The translations under genes and the position numbers were made by a program. A stretch of 64,000 nucleotides of DNA from Callipepla californica brunnescens. Taxonomy: Eukaryota > Chordata > Aves > Galliformes > Odontophoridae. The stretch is taken from NCBI GenBank assembly GCA_023055505.1, contig JALIRH010000013.1:2046001-2110000 (forward strand), given 5' to 3'. Shown here in pieces: positions 51,649 to 64,000 of the stretch. Positions within the stretch are counted from its first letter, which is position 1, and every line of letters starts with the position of its first letter. Under the pieces are notes generated by a model. That model had not been told where the DNA came from and ran no database searches. It was given only the letters and a program-made list of their open reading frames with translations.

Positions 51649-51654
51649 AATAAA
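51649..51654 (+). terminator. AATAAA polyadenylation signal, copy D
   Basis: Located 126 bases after the copy D stop codon. Confidence 0.7.
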
Positions 51655-51743
51655 GGTGTTTGAGTTATGATAATGTGGTTTTCAGTTTTTAAAACTACAT
51701 CTCCCACGCGGAAATTAATTCTCTTCAGGTAAAGCTGAACTGT

Positions 51744-51781
51744 GGTGAAAACCACAGTTTTTATACAGTTTTATACCTGTG
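51744..51781 (+). other. Tandem junction D/E
   Basis: Third occurrence of the same junction and filler. Confidence 0.75.
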
Positions 51782-52233
51782 CACGTGCAGAGCTGGTGCC
51801 GTTCATCATTGCACAGCTTCAAATGTAGGGGGAAGGGTCTACGCCCGGAATGGAGAGAGGCACTCAGGAACGTCCTCGAGGAGCGACGTTCGGGTTGAAA
51901 CGTGAGACTTCCCGGGGCAGCGAGCATCACCAGCATCAGCACCACAGCCCAAAGTTGTCCAGAAACGGTGTGGGGGAGGGGAGCGAAGCAATCCCCAAGG
52001 GAAGAGCGGCACGTGAGGGCGTGGGGTGCTCAGCAGGTCACGTGTTCCGGAGCGGGGCAACAATCGGGGGCGTGGTCTCCCTGAACATTGAGCGGTGCCG
52101 GGTTCCTGTTGCTTGTGACATTTCACTCGCGGGGGTCGGCAGTGGTCAACTGTGGCCATCGCTGGCAGAAACCACCCAGAGGCTCTTGTGTTTTGGGCTT
52201 GGACGTCTGACGTTCATTGCTTAGACGTAAGCG
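51782..52233 (+). promoter_or_regulatory. 5' flank / likely promoter of RNF128-like copy E
   Basis: Counterpart of the C and D flanks; first CACGTG at 51782-51787. Confidence 0.5.
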
Positions 52234-58959
<6,726 letters not shown>

Positions 58960-59086
58960 GAATTTGCCTAAGCAATGGGATTATTGCCTTCTTCAAGTTG
59001 CTGTCTACCGCCACTGAGTGTACACCAAGAATGTGAAAGAACCCAGTGGAAGAATGTAGCAGCACTGTTGTATTGAAAGTGTTTAG

Positions 59087-59092
59087 AATAAA
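59087..59092 (+). terminator. Proximal AATAAA polyadenylation signal, copy E
   Basis: Located about 128 bases after the copy E stop codon. Small indels in this 3'UTR (TTTGCCTAAGC, GTGAAAGAAC) distinguish it from copy A. Confidence 0.7.
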
Positions 59093-59189
59093 GGTGTTTG
59101 AGTTATGATAATGTGGTTTTCAGTTTTTAAAACTACATCTCCCACGCGGAAATTAATTCTCTTCAGGTAAAGTTGAACTGTGGTGAAAA

Positions 59190-60294
59190 CCATCAGGGAA
59201 TAACAGTGAAACCAAAGCTTCATCTTCAGCAAAGCTTCTCTTCAGCATCTGAGTTGCTTAACTTCAAAGGAGAGCATTCTTTACGCAGTAGCTGTCTCTA
59301 CCAGGAATTGTTCTGACTTTTGTTCTTTGTTTTTATTTCGAGTGGGTTCTCATTGTAAAGAAATAGATTTTGATCTGGCCTAGTATTTAACTAACCACAG
59401 TTGTTCAGTTTAAAGCAACACTGTATTTAGTATTTCAGTGCCCTGAATGGATAGAAGAAAGTACAGAATGTAATGGCTGTCAAGCTGGGTTTTGCCCACA
59501 GCGTCTTTTGGTTATTTGGTGTACGGACCTCATCAATGGATTTACCTCTCAACTCCACATTCCTAAAGGGAAAATCGAGGGCTTCAGGCTGTCAGGCCGA
59601 ATCTGACTTGTGCAATACCGTAAAGGGAACAAACGCAGGAACTTTTCAAACTTGTTGATACTAGGCAGTCTGAAAGATCCTACGTGACTTCTGGAGTTGT
59701 AACCATCTCTAGCACCAGCAGTACACAAGAGTTCTGGCTCTGTGGAAGACTTGGACCGAAGATGGAGATGAGATTCTTCCCAAAGGATCTGCTGTTTCTT
59801 GTTCAGACAGCATCTGGGGAAGAAATAAATCTCCGGCAAATGCTGGACTGTTCTGGACTATCACTGTGCAGTGTCTTGCCCGTGTGCTAAAGCTGCAGGG
59901 CCGGCTAATGTCCCTGGGTAATGTAAATGCAACAGGTGATCGGAGAATGTTCAACCATCTGTGAGGAGCTGGATGGGTGGGGGGCTGAAGAGAAACACTG
60001 GGTGCCTCAATATGATGTCTAGGGGCTTACCCGCTAAGGGCGAGTAAAGATGTCATACAGATGCACTTTATTTTTTTATCTCTGTAGCTCTGGTTTGTTT
60101 CTTATGTTAGCAGAGCTTAGTCTTAAAACCCGCAATAAGGTACTATTGAATCCGCAGGGGAAATGCAATGCATTTTCTTATCTACAGTGCAATTTAAAAT
60201 GTAAATATTTTGTGATTTATATTGAATTTGGATATGAAAATGTAAATAAAACGGTATTTCGGTGACCTCCTTATGTCTGTCACAAAATGTTGCT
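59190..60294 (+). other. Non-tandem 3' flank of copy E with distal polyadenylation signal
   Basis: Counterpart of 3690-4793. It has TGTAAATA elements at 60200-60207 and 60241-60248 and AATAAA at 60245-60250. The flank keeps both Pumilio-type elements despite a 4-base deletion next to the first. Confidence 0.4.
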
Positions 60295-60305
60295 TACCAG
60301 CTCTA

Positions 60306-60785
<480 letters not shown>

Positions 60786-61512
60786 GGACCCGGCGCTTTT
60801 CTTATCGAATCTCATCCCATTGACCTCAGCCCAGCTGTTCAGCCTATCCAGATCCCGCTGAAGGGCCTCCCTACCCTCAGGCAGATCAACACATCCTCCC
60901 AACTTGGTGTCATCCGCAAACTTACTGAGGGTACACTCAATCCCCTCCTCCAGGTCATCAATAAAGATATTAAACAGGATGCGCCCCAGTACCGACACTT
61001 GGAGGACAACCACTCGTAACGGGACGCCAGCTGGACTTGACTCCCTTAACCACTACCCGCTGGGCACGGCCCTCGAGCCAATTCTCAACCCAGAGAAGAG
61101 TGAACCTGTCCACATGACGGGCTGCCAGTTTCCCCAGGAGTATTCTCCTGTGGGAGACCGTGTCAAAGGCTTTGCTGAAGTCCAGGTCGACTGCATCAAC
61201 AGCCTTTCCCTCATCTACCAGTCTGGTCACCCAGTCATAGAAGGAGACGAGGCTGGACAAGCACGACCTGCCCTTTGTGAACCCGTGCTGGCTGGGTCTG
61301 ATCCCCTGGCTGCCACGCACGTGCCGTGTGATCTCCCTCAAGATCAACCGCTCCATAACTTTCCCTGATACCGAGGTCAGGCTGACAGGCCTGTAGTTCC
61401 CTGGATCTTCCTTACGGCCTTTCTTGTAGATGGGAGTCACATCGGCAAGCCTGCAATCTTGTGGGACCTCACCAGATAACCAGGAATGCTGATAGATTCA
61501 GCGAGACCTGGA
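60786..61512 (-). mobile_element. CR1 LINE reverse-transcriptase fragment, cassette copy 3
   Basis: Same element as at 5.3 and 26.0 kb. It carries the frame-shifting extra A like the 26 kb copy, plus GGAGGACAACC where the others have GGGGGACA. Confidence 0.9.
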
Positions 61513-61966
61513 CAGGCTGCAGAGCTGGGCAGTCAGAAACAGGATGTGGTTAGGAGAATTGTAGAAGATAATAAAACGCCTGCTGAAGCAGAGCCAGCTT
61601 TCTGATCAGCTCAGTGTAATGACTCAGTAAGTCAAAGCTCTTAAAGCAGTTAGGAATGTTACTTATTCCAGGTCTGACTCGTTTGAAATGACGAAAAATG
61701 CTGCTTTGAAAAGGAAGGTACGTTCTATGAATTGCAGGCAATGCAAGGTAATCGTTTTGATTGATGAAATTTACTGGTCTTTGGGTTTTCTTTCTGGTTT
61801 TTTTTTTTTATTTGCTTCCAATTTTTTGAAGACAAGGAAAATCATTCTGGAATTACTACACTGTGCTGGAAGCAAGTCTCAGGGAAATAGTGTTCAGAGG
61901 ATGACTGTCTAGATGAAATGGAGAGGTCTTGCATTGCTTCCTTGGGTACGCACAACTGATACATCC

Positions 61967-62167
61967 CTAATTTGAGAGGGGATTAAGGGAAGGAAAGTGG
62001 AGGGATAGCACTGCTTGTATTTTCATGGCTAGTGTAGCAAGAAGATTTACGTGGGCATCAGAATCCAAAAGTTTGTATGTCTTCCTGTGCAGATTTTTCT
62101 TCTTCTTTTCCAGTTTCTCGATCTTAGCTTTAAGCAGAGCTTGTAAGATCTCTGAGCTGTCTAACAT
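61967..62167 (-). CDS. Hypothetical 66-residue Lys-rich coiled-coil ORF, cassette copy 3
   Basis: Same translation as the other copies. The companion 132-codon frame is broken here by an expanded T run near 61797-61810, while this ORF is untouched. Confidence 0.25.
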   Translation of the reverse strand: MLDSSEILQALLKAKIEKLEKKKKNLHRKTYKLLDSDAHVNLLATLAMKIQAVLSLHFPSLNPLSN

Positions 62168-62548
62168 CTTTGTTACTCTCAGATAGAAAAATTTTGCTTG
62201 TCAAGATCAAATACATACTCATTTTCTCGGAAAATGCATCAAGAGAGTGTTTTTGTTTTGGTTTGGTTTTTGTTAAAGTGTGTTTTGTTACTGACATTCC
62301 TGTATTTTGATGTAAATTAAAACTAATTCAGTCTATCTAGGGGCAAGGAGGTAGCATGGTCATTGTACCTGGCACATATAGCATGGAATGGAGTAATGTA
62401 CCTTATGTGATTAACTCCCATGGGATGGCAGGATGAAATGTTCATGTTCCACCATTTATAGGGGAGTCCTCTGATAGTCTGCTGATAGAGAGAGACATTT
62501 TGTGCCCGAACTGTAATTAAATGGCATCGTGGCGTGGAATACAGGGAA

Positions 62549-63149
62549 CACGCGCCTGAGACTTTGTAAGTGTATCACTTTATTGTACCCGAGTCGCAGT
62601 TGACATTTCTCATGGCAGAAGGGGAGGAGATACGTGAACTCCTTCCTGTGGAGTGAAGTGCCAGCGTCAGGAGCGTTCGCTTTCTTTGCATCTGTGCCAA
62701 TCGTGGACTCGGAATGTGGGTACTGAATCCTTTAGAGAACCCACCCCATCCCAGAAGCACCGCTCGTTCTGAAGTGCTGCGCTGTGAACATTTGGTTCCA
62801 CCACTGCCTCCTTTCTCCCCGTCGGATCAGCACTGCCGTACTGGAGGTGGGGGAATCCTTGAACCAAAGCGGTTTTGATTCTGAGTCTGTCAAAGCACAC
62901 CGACGTTGCCGTGCAAAGCCAAGCTACGGTGTCTGTACTGCTACAGAATATGTCATAGGAATCCTTTCTTGCTGTTGCACGTTGCCATTGCTGAAATGGG
63001 TGTATTACTGCGTAGTTCATATCCAGACAAAGAACCGTGAGTGTGTAGCTAATGGTACTTCCAAGAGTGCAAACCCATCGTGTGTCATAGAGGTCAATGT
63101 TATGTGTCGCAGTAGCTGAGAACTGGAGAATATAAATAAAGTAATATCT
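62549..63149 (+). other. Unknown 0.6 kb module ending in AATAAA, cassette copy 3
   Basis: Counterpart of 7040-7640 at a 55,509-base offset, almost unchanged; AATAAA at 63135-63140. Confidence 0.3.
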
Positions 63150-63527
63150 ACGAACGTCTTGGCTTCTTCCTTTTGATTGTGTAACCGTGCTTCTGAAAGC
63201 TGCTGCAGGAATGTGGGGTCGTGGTTATAGTCTCAGGGCGTTTCCAGGAGCACCAGGTCGGGCTCCCATGGAAGTGCACGTGCAGAGCTGGTGCCGTTCA
63301 TCATTGCACAGCTCCAATTGTAGGGGGAAGGGTCTATGCCCGGATATCTAGAAAAAGAGAAGCTGAAAATCACACGCTTACTGCTTTCAGGTCAAAAGGG
63401 ATTTCTGAAAAAGGTCCTCCTCTCATTCTCTCTTTGGAGATTGTCTCGGACGTGTGAGTGTTGCTTTGCCGCCACATCTGTCCAATTTCAGTAGTTGAAT
63501 ATTCAGAAAACCTTCGGAAAGTCTGTC
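63150..63527 (+). pseudogene. RNF128-like deletion scar, second copy
   Basis: The same 5'-flank/intron-6 fusion as at 7641-8018, with the junction near 63344. It shows that the deletion happened before the 55 kb unit was duplicated. Confidence 0.75.
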
Positions 63528-64000
63528 TGCATACTTGAAAATCCTGCCTCCTTCTACCTGCTGGAGCTGTTGCTTTTTTCCTACCATCAAAAAACAGAGA
63601 ATGAAACGAATCAACTGTCATGAGAACAAATTTCCACTGAGAACACCTTTCAGTGACAGCTGTCACAATATGTGCTGGCTGGAGCTGATTTTAATTGCTA
63701 TTGTGAAACAGCTACACATTAGAGCCGTTAAAATACACTTTATTAATGCACATACCTGTAAGATAATCATGAATATCTAGAGTGGCTGTCACTGCTATGT
63801 TTTTACATTGTTACAGGAAAGGAATGGAAGACAGACAAAATGAAAGAACACTGTGGTGCTGCAGAATGAATAGTGAGGGCCTGACAAACTACAAGGAGAT
63901 CATTTAGTCAGCTCCTTTAACACAGCCGCTTTTGTTTTCTTTTTCCTCACAGCTTATGGATGCTGCTATTGTTTGCAAGACTGTTTAAAGAGCCTGCTTA
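63528..64000 (+). other. Start of the next unit's TBC1D8B-proximal flank
   Basis: Matches 8019-8491 to the last base of the window, so the larger repeat continues to the right. No gene is recognised. Confidence 0.6.

Overview
The window is vertebrate nuclear DNA and most likely from a bird. It has spliced genes with GT/AG introns, CpG-rich promoters and many truncated CR1 LINEs, which are the dominant retroelement of birds (galliform or similar; the species cannot be fixed from the sequence). Two protein-coding families are recognisable, and both are caught up in a nested tandem amplification. The first is a seven-exon RNF128/GRAIL-type E3 ubiquitin ligase (signal peptide, PA domain, transmembrane helix, RING-H2) on the + strand. 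The second is the 5' part of TBC1D8B, a Rab-GAP family gene, on the - strand. RNF128 and TBC1D8B are neighbours on human Xq22.3, so this looks like the same ancestral locus, rearranged.

Layout. 1-3.6 kb: 3' half (exons 4-7) of an RNF128-like copy 'A' that enters from the left. 3.7-4.8 kb: its non-repeated 3' flank with a second polyadenylation signal. 4.9-8.0 kb: a duplicated 'intergenic cassette' made of TBC1D8B exon 1 with its promoter, a CR1 reverse-transcriptase fragment, two small ORFs of unknown nature, a 0.6 kb unknown module, and an RNF128-like 5' flank fused to RNF128-like intron 6. 9.2-25.8 kb: TBC1D8B exons 1-6 (-), with intact frame and splice sites; nothing resembling exon 7 or the TBC domain was found downstream. 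25.8-28.5 kb: the full cassette between the divergent TBC1D8B and RNF128-like promoters. 28.5-59.1 kb: four complete head-to-tail RNF128-like genes (B, C, D, E) at spacings of 7,918, 7,442 and 7,922 bp. 59.2-64.0 kb: the flank and cassette of 3.7-8.5 kb again.

The first 8,491 bases match bases 55,503-64,000 at an offset of about 55.5 kb. The window therefore covers slightly more than one period of a larger repeat, each period holding four RNF128-like genes and one truncated TBC1D8B. All readable RNF128-like copies keep an open 389-394 residue frame and all eight RING zinc ligands, so this looks like a young ampliconic family rather than a pseudogene graveyard. Patchwork variants (alternating long/short intron 4, mosaic tracts in D and E) indicate ongoing gene conversion.

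No rRNA, tRNA, CRISPR or bacterial features were seen. Exon coordinates come from reading splice sites and reading phase by eye; repeat edges are approximate to about 20-50 bases.
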